From Phycisphaerae bacterium (GTDB lineage: Bacteria > Planctomycetota > Phycisphaerae > SM23-33), in contig WRDM01000003.1 in NCBI GenBank assembly GCA_009783465.1, positions 35,919-99,918 on the forward strand: DNA of 64,000 bases, read 5' to 3'. The notes under the pieces were generated by a model. It did not search any database. It was given only the letters and a program-made list of their open reading frames with translations, and was not told the origin of the DNA. The translations under genes and the position numbers were made by a program. Below are positions 26,210-36,205 of this stretch, in pieces (position 1 is the first letter of the stretch; each line of letters begins with the position of its first letter).

Positions 26210-27328
26210 TCACCGCAATGCCTCATCCAACATCGTCAGGTAATTCTCCACGGGAATGTAATCCGGGATCGAGTTGCCTGAACCCAGCGCGAAATGGCCG
26301 CCGGGGGCGCAGTCGTCGATGATCTGGCGAACGTATTTGCGCAGGTCGGCCGGCGACAGCCTCGTGAGCTTGTCGATGTCCACGCCACCGAGGATGCCGA
26401 TTTTTTGGCCGTAGCGCCGCTTCCATTCCTGCACGGGGTCGATGGCGTCCTCGACGCTGTGCTTGGCGTCGATCTTCACGTCGTTGATCAGGTCGGGCAT
26501 GATGTCGTGAATCTGGCCGCAACTGTGCAGGAAATACGGGATGCCCTTGGCGTGCGCCTTGGCGGCGTAGCGTTTGTGGATGGGCAGGATGTATTGTCGC
26601 AGGGGGTCGGGGCCGATGAGCGTGCCGGTGCGGAAGCCCATGTCGTCGCCCTGGAAATACGCGATGATTCGCGGCACCTGGAGCAGGCGGTCGATGTAGC
26701 CGCTGACGACGCTTTCGACTTTGTCCGCGACGGCCCGCACCAGGTCCGGCTGTTCGTAGAGGGCGATGCACAGAAATTCGTAGCCCATGAGCATGTCGAC
26801 CCATTCCAGAGGCCCGGCGGCGTGGCAGCAGATCAGGCCCAGCCCGTCGGGCATGGTTTTCGCGACGTACTCGTAGGGGAAGAAGTCCGCGTCGGTCCAC
26901 GTCGGCCAGGGGTATTTCTCGAAGTCTTCCCAGCTTTGGATGGGACCTCGGGCGGTTTCGCTGTAGGTTCGGCCCTGATCGCCGCCGGGGCGGTGGTACC
27001 GCGGGAAATCCATGGCCAATTCCATGCGGACGAAGTCGTAGCCCAGGCGGTACCACATCTGGATGAAGTTGTCGTAGTAGGCCTTGACGCGGTCCTGCCC
27101 GGCGGGGGCAGGCTTGGTGTCGTCGCCGCGCTGTTCGTGAATGGGATGATCGTTGATGTCCACCCAAGGCCTGTCCAGCAGGGCCATGATCGCCTTCTGG
27201 ATCGGCGGATTCATCAGATACTCCACCAGCCGAGGCCTGCGGGGTTCGTAGTCGGTGGTGACGGCCTGGATAAACTCCCGATAATCCGGCTGAGGCTTGG
27301 CCAGGGGAAGCAGTTGGATCTCCGACAT
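26210..27328 (-). CDS. Uroporphyrinogen decarboxylase-like protein (MtaA/CmuA group)
   Basis: 372 residues of the UroD fold. The ATG at 27328 has AAAGGA 8 nt upstream. A Zn-binding pattern in PYFLHSCGQIHDIMPDLI fits the methyltransferase-like branch (MtaA/CmuA), rather than haem UroD, whose N-terminal R-x-x-G motif is not obvious. Members move methyl groups between methylated corrinoids and thiols. Substrate and partner corrinoid protein are not evident. It is monocistronic here; the start of a family G palindrome is about 80 bp upstream. Confidence 0.8.
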   Translation of the reverse strand: MSEIQLLPLAKPQPDYREFIQAVTTDYEPRRPRLVEYLMNPPIQKAIMALLDRPWVDINDHPIHEQRGDDTKPAPAGQDRVKAYYDNFIQMWYRLGYDFVRMELAMDFPRYHRPGGDQGRTYSETARGPIQSWEDFEKYPWPTWTDADFFPYEYVAKTMPDGLGLICCHAAGPLEWVDMLMGYEFLCIALYEQPDLVRAVADKVESVVSGYIDRLLQVPRIIAYFQGDDMGFRTGTLIGPDPLRQYILPIHKRYAAKAHAKGIPYFLHSCGQIHDIMPDLINDVKIDAKHSVEDAIDPVQEWKRRYGQKIGILGGVDIDKLTRLSPADLRKYVRQIIDDCAPGGHFALGSGNSIPDYIPVENYLTMLDEALR

Positions 27329-27411
27329 CGCACGGTCCTTTCGATTGGTACTTGATGACATCACCTTAGAGGACGGCGGGTGATTTGTAAAGAGTGACCC
27401 TCGCGTTGCGT

Positions 27412-27546
27412 GATCCGCCTTCGCGAAGACCGAGCGGGATTACACGGATTAAGGGATTTCAGGATTGCGGATTTGTCGTTCCACACGGCAATCCATTAAT
27501 CCGTTCATCCGCGTAATCCCGCTCGGTCTTCGCGAAGGCGGATCAT
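27412..27546. repeat. Family G palindrome
   Basis: TGATCCGCCTTCGCGAAGAC at the left and its complement GTCTTCGCGAAGGCGGATCA at the right; inner parts CGGGATTACACGGATTA pair with TAATCCGTTCATCCGCGTAA-like sequence. Directly to the right lies a half copy of family D (27573-27592). Confidence 0.9.
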
Positions 27547-27641
27547 CTAACATGTTCCGACAGGATCGTCCCACAGCGCAAAGAGGCAAGCCCGATCGAA
27601 GATTTGATTTTCGCGCGCGGTTTGCCGAAAATGGAATAGAC

Positions 27642-28799
27642 ATGGCCAAGCGTAAGGGTAAATCGCAACATCGGATGAATTGGCAGCAGCAGTATGAGCA
27701 TGGCGAAGAAGATCGTCAGCAGTTTTCCGCGCGCTCGAGGCTGACGCAGCGGCAGGTGAAGTTGCCCTCGCAACGGAACCCGGCGGAGTTGGAGAATATC
27801 GAGTCGTTGCCGCGAGCCAACGGCATGGTGGTTGGATTGTATCCTGGCGGCGTGGCGGTGCGGGCCGAGGGCACGAACGTGCCGCTGGCGAGTCGGCGGG
27901 TGTTGTTCTGCGGGGTGGCCAAGGCGTTTCGCGTGCCGGGCGGCGCCGAGCACGCGTCGGCCGTCGCGGTGGGCGATCTGGTGACGGTGGCGTTGACGCG
28001 TCGCGAGCACGCGCAGGGGCAGGAGGCCGACAAAAGCCGCACCGACGGCCTGATCCTGCTGCGGCAGAAGCGTCGCAGCGCGTTGTCCCGTCCCGAGCCT
28101 CGCAGCGAGAAGCGGCGCGACGAGTACAAAACGGAATTCCTGGAAAAAGTGATCGTCGCGAACGTGGACGTGCTGCTGATCGTGGCGGCATCGGTTCAGC
28201 CGCCGTTGCGGCAGGGGCTGATCGACCGCTTTCTTATCATCGCCGAGCGCGGCGGGCTGACGCCGGTGCTGGCGATTAACAAGGTGGACCTCGGCACGCC
28301 CGATGAGGCCGTGCTGGCAGACCTGGCGGAGTTGGGGCTGTCGATGTGGCTGATGTCCGCCGCCACGGGCGAGGGCGTCGAGCCGCTGCGCGAGGCGCTG
28401 GCGGGCAAAAACACCGTGCTTGCCGGACAGAGCGGCGTGGGCAAGAGCACGCTCGTCAACGCGCTGGTGCCCGGCGCCCAGGCGGCCACGCGGGAAATCC
28501 GCATGAAGGACCAGCGAGGCCGACACCGTACGACCTCCGCGAGCGTGTATGATCTGCCGGGCGGCGGGCTGCTCGTCGACACGCCCGGCGTACGCGAACT
28601 GGGCGTCTTCCTTCGCGCCAGCGAACTGCCGTGGTACTTCCCGGAATTCGAACCCCTCGCGGCCTCGTGCAAATTCCGCGACTGCACCCACACCCACGAA
28701 CCCCAATGCGCCGTCCGCTTCGCCGTCGAGGAAGGCGGGATTCTGCCGCGACGGTACGAAAGTTATCTGCGAATCCTGGCGACGCTGGAGACTTCATAG
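27642..28799 (+). CDS. rsgA: Ribosome small subunit-dependent GTPase RsgA
   Basis: 385 residues. RsgA assists late maturation of the 30S subunit. An N-terminal OB-fold region is followed by a circularly permuted GTPase domain: G4 NKVDLG near 212, G5 SAATGEG near 240, G1 GQSGVGKSTLVNAL near 262, then switch T-T-S-A-S and G3 VDTPGVRELGV. The C-terminal zinc motif is CKFRDCTHTHEPQC. The N-terminal extension is basic (MAKRKGKSQHRMNWQQQYEH) and longer than in E. coli. The stop codon TAG lies within the left arm of the family H element. Confidence 0.95.
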   Translation: MAKRKGKSQHRMNWQQQYEHGEEDRQQFSARSRLTQRQVKLPSQRNPAELENIESLPRANGMVVGLYPGGVAVRAEGTNVPLASRRVLFCGVAKAFRVPGGAEHASAVAVGDLVTVALTRREHAQGQEADKSRTDGLILLRQKRRSALSRPEPRSEKRRDEYKTEFLEKVIVANVDVLLIVAASVQPPLRQGLIDRFLIIAERGGLTPVLAINKVDLGTPDEAVLADLAELGLSMWLMSAATGEGVEPLREALAGKNTVLAGQSGVGKSTLVNALVPGAQAATREIRMKDQRGRHRTTSASVYDLPGGGLLVDTPGVRELGVFLRASELPWYFPEFEPLAASCKFRDCTHTHEPQCAVRFAVEEGGILPRRYESYLRILATLETS

Positions 28800-29018
28800 C
28801 CAATAGCCATCAGCCAGTAGCCAATAGGGTTTGCGAGACGTATTGGCAAAATCGAACATCCCGTTCGAGGGAGTGATCTCAATGCTCCGCTGACGACAGG
28901 ATCAATCGGTCGATCTTCGAGTCCGCGAAGCATCGAGATCACTCTCGCCAGCGCGGGAGGCGAGTTTACCATCGCATGTCGCAAGCCCTGCTGGCTATTG
29001 GCTATTGGCTATTGGCTA
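28797..29018. repeat. Family H palindrome shared by two convergent stop codons
   Basis: TAGCCAATAGCC-type and GGCTATTGGCTA-type arms surround an inner pair including GAGTGATCTC and GAGATCACTC. The rsgA stop codon (28797-28799) and the giant TPR protein stop codon (29002-29004, minus strand) both lie in the arms. Related copy at 44878-45094. Confidence 0.9.
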
Positions 29019-32000
29019 ATTCGTTCTGGGCCAGTTGAATGGACTCGCGCGTTTCGGTTGGTACGGGCAGGCCGATGTTGGTCATGGCCTGGCCGAGTTC
29101 GACGGCCTGCTGGAGATGCCATCGCGAGAGCGTCGCCTGGCCGGCTTGTCGATACGCCATGCCGAGGTGATAGTGCACGTCGGGGCTTTGCGGGAGCGTT
29201 TTGACGGCCCGGTGCAGTTGGCGGCAGGCGAGTTCGGCGTCGCCCTGGAGAAACGCCACCCAGCCGGCGGTGTCGTAGAGCGCCTGCTCCGTCGGATGGT
29301 TGGCGAGGGTCCGCTCCATCCATTCGCGGGCCTCGGCCAACTTGGCGGGATTGTCCGCGTGGAGTCGCGTCACCAGGTACGCGGCGTTGTTGGCGGCCCA
29401 GGAATTTTCCTGCGAGGCCATCGCCTGGCGGAAGAGGTCCAGCGCGCGGTCCTCGCGGCCTAGTTTTTGCAGGGTTTCGGCGAGTTGGATTTTCAAGGCC
29501 GCATCGGCGGGCGTGTGAGCGAGGGCCTTTTCCAGCGCGGTCGCGGCGGCGGCGAGGTCATGATTCGCCGTAGCGGCCTGCGCGGCCAGGCGACAACCCA
29601 GCAGCCCGTCCCGATCGGCGTAGAGTTCCTGAAGGGTCGCGAGCGATTTGGCGTCGCCGCTGTGCATGGCGAGCACGACGGCCCATTGGCAGGCCGGACG
29701 GGCGCGGAGAACGTCCGTCGCCAGCCGCTGGGCCAGGGCGGACTGGCGCACATTCATCGCCACCGACGCCAGCAGCAACGCGCGGGCTTCGCTCGTTGAT
29801 GTCGCCGCCGCCGACTTCGCCGAAGCCACCAGTTCCGCCGCCGGCTCGTAGATGGCCGGGCCGGCGTCCTTGAGCTTCGCCAACTCCGCGGCCGCCTGAT
29901 CGACATCCCCCGCGGCCAGGTGCAGCAGCACGCGGAGCGAGACGCGTTGACTTTGGGCAAGCGTCGTCGCCTCGCTCGCCGCCGTCAGCGCCCGTTGCAC
30001 GTAGGCGGCGCGGTGAGTGTCCGGCGCGGCGATCAATCCGAGGATGGCCTCGGTGAGCGTCGCGGACTCGGCCGTCGACAGCAGCGCGCGGGCCTTGTCG
30101 AGCTGCCCCTGCCCTGCCCATAGCGTCGCGGCCACCTGCCGCCACCACGGCGCGCCCGTCCGAGCCAACGCGTCGGCCAACTCGCATGCCGCCGGCCAGT
30201 CGCCCAACTGAATCATCGCCCCGACCGCCAACGTCGAGGCCGCGCCGCCCGCCAACGCCCCCGCCGACAACCCGCTGCCCGCGTAGCGATCCACCGCCTG
30301 CCGCGTCCTGCCCATCGCCAACTCCTGACGCATCAGCAGCTCCAGCAGCGCCGGCGTAAGTGGCTGCGTTTGACTCAGCGCCTCCATCCGCGCCAACCGC
30401 AGCTCGGCTGACTCCTGCGCGATCGCCAACTGCCACTGCGCCTGCCGCCAGGCCGGACTGTGCTCGGGCACCGTCGCCAACACGCGGCGGGCCTCCGCGG
30501 CGGCGCCAAGCTGCTGATACTGCCTCGCGATCGTCAGCAGCATCGGCGGGCTGGCCGCGAAAAACGGCTCGCACTCCCGATACGTCGCCGCCGCCCGCGT
30601 CGTCAAACCCCATCGCGCGAGCAACCCCGCCCGCGCCATCAACGCCTGACCCTGCCCGCTTCGGCCCTGTGACGACAGCCGATCCAACGCCGCCAACGCG
30701 CCCGCGGGATTCTGGCAACGGTCCTGCGCCTCAACATACTGAAGATACGCCTGGAACTCGCCCGGCTGAAGCTCGATGATCTGTTCATACACCGGCAACG
30801 CCTCCTCGTCGCGATCCATCAGCCGCAACAGGTAGGTCTGCAACCGCAACGGCCTGACGTCCGCCGGCTGACTCGTCGCCAGCGAGGCCGTGTCGGCGAC
30901 GGCGGCCTCGCCCGCGCCGGCGGCGATCATCATCGTCGCCAGTTCGGCCGCCTGCGAATAATCCTCTCGCACCAGCGCCGCCGCCCACAGGGTCGAGATT
31001 TCCGCCCGCGCCTCGGGACCTCGCGACAAGCGAACCATCAAATGCGCATAGGCCAGCGTCGCGTCGGCTTTGAGCTCGCCGTCGCCGGCCACCAGGGGCC
31101 GCAACCGCGAAAAACATTCCTCGTGCCGGCCCATCATGAACAAACACAATGCCTGCCGCACCCTGGCCTGGTCACGACTGGCCGACGGCCAGGACACCCG
31201 GGCGGCCACGTCCGCGTACACCGCCGACGCGCCCTCGAAGTTCCCCACGCCCTCCAACGCGCCGCCAACCGCCAACGACAGATAATCCTCACGCCCGCCC
31301 GACCGCATCGCCGCCAGCAGCGTCTTGCCGCTGACGCCCGCCCGCTCCGACGCCGGCAAGGCCGCCACCAACGCCTTCGCCAACGCCCCGTATGCCGCGA
31401 ACGAATCCGGCTGATACGAAATCATCTTCCGACACGCGGCGGCGGCCTCGACGTGCCGGCCCATGTCCGCCAACGCCCTCGCCGACAGCGTCAACATCTC
31501 CGTGTCCTCAGGCGACGTCGCCAACGCACGCTCGCAGATGGCCAGACAATCGTCGGGCCTGCCCTGACGAAGCTGCGCCAACGCCACCAGCCACTGCGCC
31601 TGCTCGCGAGGCAGCGCCCGCTCCAGTTTCTCCACGACGGCCAACGGATCGGCCTGCCGGGACAACGCCATCTGCGCGTCCATCATGGCCAGGGTGAGGT
31701 CTTCGCGGGGCGGCTCCGCACCGGCGGGCTCGTCGGCGTCGGCAGCGCGGAGGCGGGTGAGCAGTTCCATGCCGCTTTCCACGTCGCCGACGCGCATCAG
31801 CACGCGGGCGAGCGACCGGCCGTAAAGTTTGTTGCTGGCGTCCAGCTCGGCGGCGCGGGCGTAGAATTCGGCGGCCTGGAAATACCGGCCCATGCGGTCG
31901 TGATGCGCCCCGAGTTCAAACACCAGCGGCGCGTAATCGGGCATCTGTTCCAGCAGTTCTCGCAGCGTGGTTTCGGCCTGGGCGTCGCGGCCGAGGAATT

Positions 32001-33606
32001 GCATCGCCCTGGCCTGCACCACGCGGTCCTCGAGTCGTTTGGCGGGCGTTGCGATCACCTCCGCCGCGACGGCGCGGGCCTGGTCGCGCTGGTCGGGATG
32101 CAGCGCGTCGAGTCCCTGCACGACGGCCCAGAGCGCCCGCGGATCGGCTCGGTGCTCCTGGCGGATTTTGGCCAGGTGCGCGTCGGCCAACTCGGGCCTG
32201 CCCAGCTGCCGCACGACGCGGATGAACCGGTCGATCGTTCCCGCGTCGCCGGGGGCCAGTTCGAGCAGTTCCCGCGCGTCCTCGTACGCCTGCTGGGCCT
32301 GCGGCGGCGTCTGCGAGAGCAGGATGTCGATGATCGCCCGCCGACTGGCCATGTGGCCGCGGTCGGCCCGCGTCGCCCGGCGGAGGCTTTGCAACGCCAG
32401 CGTCGTCTCCCCGCGTCGCAGGAGCGCCTGGGCGTACCAGAACTGCCCATCCGCCCAGTCGCCGAATTGGCTGACCAGTTCGTAGAGCTGCTTGCGGGCA
32501 GCGTCGACGTCGCCGGCCTGGAGAAGCACCTGCCCGCGGAGCAACTGCGACATCGGGTCTCGCGGATCGGCCTGCAACGACAGGTCAAACATGGCCAACG
32601 CTCGGTCGGGCAGATCCAGCCGCATGTAGGCCTGTCCCATTCGTCGGCGGATCAAGGCCGACTCGCTGCCGGCCAGCCGGGCGTGCCCTGGCGCGGCCAG
32701 TTGCGTTTCCACCTCGGCGAGGCGTTGGAGGGATTGACTTCGGAAGGGTTCGCTGACGGGATATTGTTCGATCGGCAGCGTTCGCAGGACGATGAGGCTC
32801 CACGCCAGCGGCGGCCTGCGGTCGGGGGCCATGGTCGCGAGCAGTTCGCCCGCCCGCCCGAGCATGGCGGAGTCGTCGAGTTCGATGACGGTTTCCGCCA
32901 GCGCGGTGGCGGTAGCGGCGTGCGTCGGTTCGTCTTCGAGCACGGCCAGCAGCACGTTGGTGGCACGACGGTACACTTCGCGCGAGCGGTCGCGTGCCTC
33001 CTGGGCCTGCGTCAGTCTCGCGTCGGCCTGAGCGTTCAATCCGGCGGCGCGGTCGGCGGCCGCCTGCCTCGTCAACGCGTCCGCCAACGCCAACTCCGCC
33101 TTACCCATGGCGACGTAATTCAACCCGTTGGCCGACCGCAGCGCGACGGCGGACTTCGCCTCGCCGGCGGCATCCTCGGCCACGACCCGCGCGCGGTCCA
33201 ACAATACCATCGCCTCCCGCACCGCCGGCTGGCGATCCCCGTTACGCCGCGACAGCAACGCCCGGGCGGGAATCGTGTAACTCTCCATCATGGCCACGCG
33301 AATCTCCGCGCTGGCCGAACCCGACGACACCGCCTCGGCCTGCGCGAACGCCGCGCGGGCGGCCTCGTGATCGCCAAGCTGATTGTACGCCTGACCCATC
33401 AACAAATACCCACGCCAATCCTGCGTCGCCTCCGCGTACTGCCGGGCCAGATCCAACGCCTTGTCGAATTTCCGCGCCCCCATCGCCACGCCCGCCCGAT
33501 CCAACAACCGCGACGCGCTGGTGTAATTCACATACCACACGCCACCACCCACCAACGCGCCCAACACGACGACAACCATCACGATGAGAATCATTCGACG
33601 TTTCAT
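29002..33606 (-). CDS. Giant membrane-anchored TPR protein
   Basis: 1534 residues from ATG 33606 (AAGGAA 7 nt upstream). An N-terminal membrane anchor, ILIVMVVVVLGALVGGGVWY, is followed by about 30 tetratricopeptide-like units rich in Ala and Arg, for example DHEAARAAFAQAEAV and RMGRYFQAAEFYARAAELD. The whole should form a long superhelix outside the membrane. Its position next to an exosortase gene resembles the TPR proteins (PrsT-type) of PEP-CTERM/exosortase loci, although those are often lipoproteins. A scaffold role in exopolysaccharide or surface protein sorting is inferred. The last residues, A-N-S-Q, and the stop codon are encoded by the family H palindrome. Confidence 0.85.
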   Translation of the reverse strand: MKRRMILIVMVVVVLGALVGGGVWYVNYTSASRLLDRAGVAMGARKFDKALDLARQYAEATQDWRGYLLMGQAYNQLGDHEAARAAFAQAEAVSSGSASAEIRVAMMESYTIPARALLSRRNGDRQPAVREAMVLLDRARVVAEDAAGEAKSAVALRSANGLNYVAMGKAELALADALTRQAAADRAAGLNAQADARLTQAQEARDRSREVYRRATNVLLAVLEDEPTHAATATALAETVIELDDSAMLGRAGELLATMAPDRRPPLAWSLIVLRTLPIEQYPVSEPFRSQSLQRLAEVETQLAAPGHARLAGSESALIRRRMGQAYMRLDLPDRALAMFDLSLQADPRDPMSQLLRGQVLLQAGDVDAARKQLYELVSQFGDWADGQFWYAQALLRRGETTLALQSLRRATRADRGHMASRRAIIDILLSQTPPQAQQAYEDARELLELAPGDAGTIDRFIRVVRQLGRPELADAHLAKIRQEHRADPRALWAVVQGLDALHPDQRDQARAVAAEVIATPAKRLEDRVVQARAMQFLGRDAQAETTLRELLEQMPDYAPLVFELGAHHDRMGRYFQAAEFYARAAELDASNKLYGRSLARVLMRVGDVESGMELLTRLRAADADEPAGAEPPREDLTLAMMDAQMALSRQADPLAVVEKLERALPREQAQWLVALAQLRQGRPDDCLAICERALATSPEDTEMLTLSARALADMGRHVEAAAACRKMISYQPDSFAAYGALAKALVAALPASERAGVSGKTLLAAMRSGGREDYLSLAVGGALEGVGNFEGASAVYADVAARVSWPSASRDQARVRQALCLFMMGRHEECFSRLRPLVAGDGELKADATLAYAHLMVRLSRGPEARAEISTLWAAALVREDYSQAAELATMMIAAGAGEAAVADTASLATSQPADVRPLRLQTYLLRLMDRDEEALPVYEQIIELQPGEFQAYLQYVEAQDRCQNPAGALAALDRLSSQGRSGQGQALMARAGLLARWGLTTRAAATYRECEPFFAASPPMLLTIARQYQQLGAAAEARRVLATVPEHSPAWRQAQWQLAIAQESAELRLARMEALSQTQPLTPALLELLMRQELAMGRTRQAVDRYAGSGLSAGALAGGAASTLAVGAMIQLGDWPAACELADALARTGAPWWRQVAATLWAGQGQLDKARALLSTAESATLTEAILGLIAAPDTHRAAYVQRALTAASEATTLAQSQRVSLRVLLHLAAGDVDQAAAELAKLKDAGPAIYEPAAELVASAKSAAATSTSEARALLLASVAMNVRQSALAQRLATDVLRARPACQWAVVLAMHSGDAKSLATLQELYADRDGLLGCRLAAQAATANHDLAAAATALEKALAHTPADAALKIQLAETLQKLGREDRALDLFRQAMASQENSWAANNAAYLVTRLHADNPAKLAEAREWMERTLANHPTEQALYDTAGWVAFLQGDAELACRQLHRAVKTLPQSPDVHYHLGMAYRQAGQATLSRWHLQQAVELGQAMTNIGLPVPTETRESIQLAQNELANSQ

Positions 33607-34110
33607 GACAATTCCTTTTCCCAATAACCCCAAATAAAAATCCGAAATCCGAATCTCGAAATCCGAAACAAATTTCAAAACTCCAAAGAAAAAAATTCCA
33701 AACGCTCACGCTGTTCGAAAAATATTTCGCGATGGTTTGTCTCTTTGCGGTGTAGAACGCGAAAAAACAAACGTCACCTCCCCGGTCCCGCGTTGGCGTG
33801 CCGGCACACAGCCGCGAAGCGGCGTCGTGTATAGCCCAGGGTGAGCGGTACGCCGCGAACCCTGGGTACGGATACTCTAAAACATCCAAGCCCCATAGGG
33901 GCGTCTTGGTGTACCACGCGCGCCGGCGTTTCCAATACGGGAAGACGCCCCTGCGGGGCTTGGGTTTTATTGAACAACCTTACCCAGGGTTCGCGGAATA
34001 CCGCTCACCCTGGGCTAAAAACGACGCCGCTCCGCGGCTGTGTACCGGCACTATCACGCGAGACCGGGAAAGACGCTCCATTGTCTTCCACATAGAATCT
34101 TCACACGCGC
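33607..34110. repeat. Family C nested palindrome between TPR and exosortase genes
   Basis: The arms run from about 33777 (CACCTCCCCGGTCCCGCG) to about 34092, with the family block TAGCCCAGGGTGAGCGGTAC near 33836 and its complement near 34000. An inner block CAAGCCCCATAGGGGCG pairs with CGCCCCTGCGGGGCTTG. A half family D unit lies at 33739-33778. No gene is seen. Confidence 0.85.
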
Positions 34111-35874
34111 CTACAGCCTGTCTCCCGCCAGCGTCCGGTCCAGATCGGGGATGGTGATTCGCAGGAATTCCTCCGCCTGGCGGCGGGCGGCGTCGATGTT
34201 GTTGTCGTCACCGCAGGGCAGCGAGATGCGGATCATGCCGCCGCCGAGATTCCGCCGCAGCAGGCCGTCGAGAAAAATCCCGCCCTGCTGCCGCCAAAAA
34301 CTCCGCGTGTACCCCCGGCCGGATTTATAGGTGTACAACATATACACCCATCCCAGTTCACTCTGGGCAACCAGTTCGCGGCAGGGCACGCGGTCGTGCC
34401 CGAGCACGCCCACGACGTCGAATTCGCCTTTTCGCGTGATCCCCTGCCCGAGGCCCTCGACGCACAGGTCCGGCGGATGGATGCCTTTTCGATTGTCGCG
34501 GCTGTACAGGAAACAATAATCCACTTCGCCGCCCTCGTCGTCGCGGTAGCGTCGATAGACATACGAAGGCCCTTCGAGAATGATCAGCTCGCGTTCGGAA
34601 AGTTGGTGAGGTTCGCCGTGCCAGGCCGTGCCGGCCACGTCGAGCCGCGCGGGAAGGGCCGCCGCCAGCAGGTCGTTATTGGCGGCGGCGAAATCGGGCC
34701 TGCCAAGCCACCACGCCCCCGCTGCCGTCAGCATCATGACCGCCAGCACCGCCGCCGTCACACGGCCCGCCGCCAGCCGGGCCAGGGCGGGCCAGTTCGG
34801 CGGCATTTCACGTGACGCGGGCGTCCCGCCCGCGTTGTGCGTTCCATGGGGCTGATCAGCGGAAAACGTCGAATCTGTTCCACAGCCAGACGAGGGCGAG
34901 ACGCCCTCGGGACACGCGGGCAAGATGCCCGCGTCACGTGAAACGTCGCGCCGCACGTCGGCGAAAAGCGGCTCGATCCGCGCGGGCCTGCCGACCAGGT
35001 GCCGCGCCGCCAGAATCAGCCGCTCCGCCGCGAACATCAGCCAGAACGCCAGCACGAAAATCAGCAGCCCGCTCGTGTCGTGCCACCACCCCGTCGCCGC
35101 ACGCGTGTCCCACACCTGCGCCACCACGATCAAGCTCGCGATCCGAACCGCGTTGCACACCACGGCCATCGGAACCGCCGCCAGAAACAACCCCACACGC
35201 CACGCCCCGCGAAGCCGGCAGATGTACGCGTACAACGCGCCGAACGCCAGCAGGCTGATCAACGTCCGCAGCCCGTTGCACACGTTCGCGACGACCAGGC
35301 TCTTCCCGCCCGCCAGCACGACCATCGGCCCGTCACGCTCCACCGCGATGCCCAACCAACTCGCCAGCGTCACGCCCCAGTCCGCCGCGATCATCTTCAA
35401 CCGAAAATTCAAATTCGCGATCGTCACCTCCGGCAGCGGAATCATGAACAACAAAAACGCGATCGCGAACCACAGCCGCCCCAGCACCCGAGGCCCCCAC
35501 AGCAGCAGCACCACCGCCGCCACCAGGCCCACAAAGGCGATCACGCTGACAAAACTCACCCTCGCCAACACGCCCAGCAGATGCAACAACAACGCCGCCG
35601 CCACCGCGGGCCAACCCCACCGCGGACAAGGCCTCGCCTCCAGACGCGTGTGACGAATCAACAGCCACGCGATGATCACGCTCACCATCGGCACCAGCGG
35701 GCCGTGCGTGTAATAACTCTCGCCCTCGACCAGCCGATCGTACAACCCAAGCCGTTCGTTGTTCCACGCGGGGAACCACCGCAGCCACATGGCTGCAAAC
35801 GCCTCCCAGAACGCCGCCACCACCGCCGCCGCGACCAACACCCACACGCCAATTTTCACCCACTTGCTGTTCAC
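34111..35874 (-). CDS. Exosortase fused to EpsI-like domain, with embedded repeat peptide
   Basis: About 587 residues. Exosortases are integral membrane transpeptidases that process C-terminal sorting signals such as PEP-CTERM. Eight or so membrane helices carry the catalytic triad: Cys199 in VANVCNGLRTLISLL, Arg244 in CNAVRIA and His265 in WWHDTSGLLIF. After the helices comes a segment of about 46 residues encoded by a family E element (34806-34943; GILPACPEGVSPSSG, then DQPHGTHNAGGTPASRE). Another membrane helix and an EpsI/DUF3485-like domain follow, with GPSYVYRRYRDDEGGEVDYC, then HPPDLCVEG. The start is set at GTG 35874 with GGGG 8 nt upstream; an earlier TTG lies in a repeat. Targets are not identified here. 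Confidence 0.85.
   Translation of the reverse strand: MNSKWVKIGVWVLVAAAVVAAFWEAFAAMWLRWFPAWNNERLGLYDRLVEGESYYTHGPLVPMVSVIIAWLLIRHTRLEARPCPRWGWPAVAAALLLHLLGVLARVSFVSVIAFVGLVAAVVLLLWGPRVLGRLWFAIAFLLFMIPLPEVTIANLNFRLKMIAADWGVTLASWLGIAVERDGPMVVLAGGKSLVVANVCNGLRTLISLLAFGALYAYICRLRGAWRVGLFLAAVPMAVVCNAVRIASLIVVAQVWDTRAATGWWHDTSGLLIFVLAFWLMFAAERLILAARHLVGRPARIEPLFADVRRDVSRDAGILPACPEGVSPSSGCGTDSTFSADQPHGTHNAGGTPASREMPPNWPALARLAAGRVTAAVLAVMMLTAAGAWWLGRPDFAAANNDLLAAALPARLDVAGTAWHGEPHQLSERELIILEGPSYVYRRYRDDEGGEVDYCFLYSRDNRKGIHPPDLCVEGLGQGITRKGEFDVVGVLGHDRVPCRELVAQSELGWVYMLYTYKSGRGYTRSFWRQQGGIFLDGLLRRNLGGGMIRISLPCGDDNNIDAARRQAEEFLRITIPDLDRTLAGDRL
34806..34943. mobile_element. Family E element inserted in frame in the exosortase gene
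   Basis: Terminal inverted repeats TTCACGTGACGCGGGC and GCCCGCGTCACGTGAA are perfect over 16 bp. Length 138 bp, 46 codons, no stop in the gene frame. It falls between the sortase core and the EpsI-like part, in a loop between membrane helices. Confidence 0.8.
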
Positions 35875-36205
35875 GGCATACCCCGATAAGTCCGTAGGAA
35901 GACCAACCCAGCCATCGTGGGTATTGTAGGCAGCGACAAGTGACAAGCGACAAGAGAAGGAAAATGCTCTCTTGCGAAACGCTCACACGGTACGAGAGCA
36001 TCGAATACCACAGACATTGCCTTCTCTGGTCGCTTGTCGCGGGTGTGGTTGAATTTTCTGCACGCGACGAATCGTTGGCGTTACATTGAAAACACCCGAT
36101 TGGCCTTGTGTCAGAAAATGCAATAATACCCCTCGAATACCGTGTGACGTGTGGCTTTTCGGCGGTCTTCCGCATATAACAGATATACACACAGGGAGTA
36201 ACCGC
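35875..36205. other. Divergent region between exosortase and prfB
   Basis: It contains a family I palindrome (35932-36040) with arms GCGACAAGCGACAAGAGAAG and its approximate complement CCTTCTCTGGTCGCTTGTCGC-like sequence. The remaining 165 bp upstream of prfB holds no recognised promoter motif. Confidence 0.6.

Noticed and set aside
31042..33627. 861-residue plus-strand frame opposite the TPR gene
   Set aside because: Arg-rich shadow; the minus-strand frame shows clear TPR periodicity.
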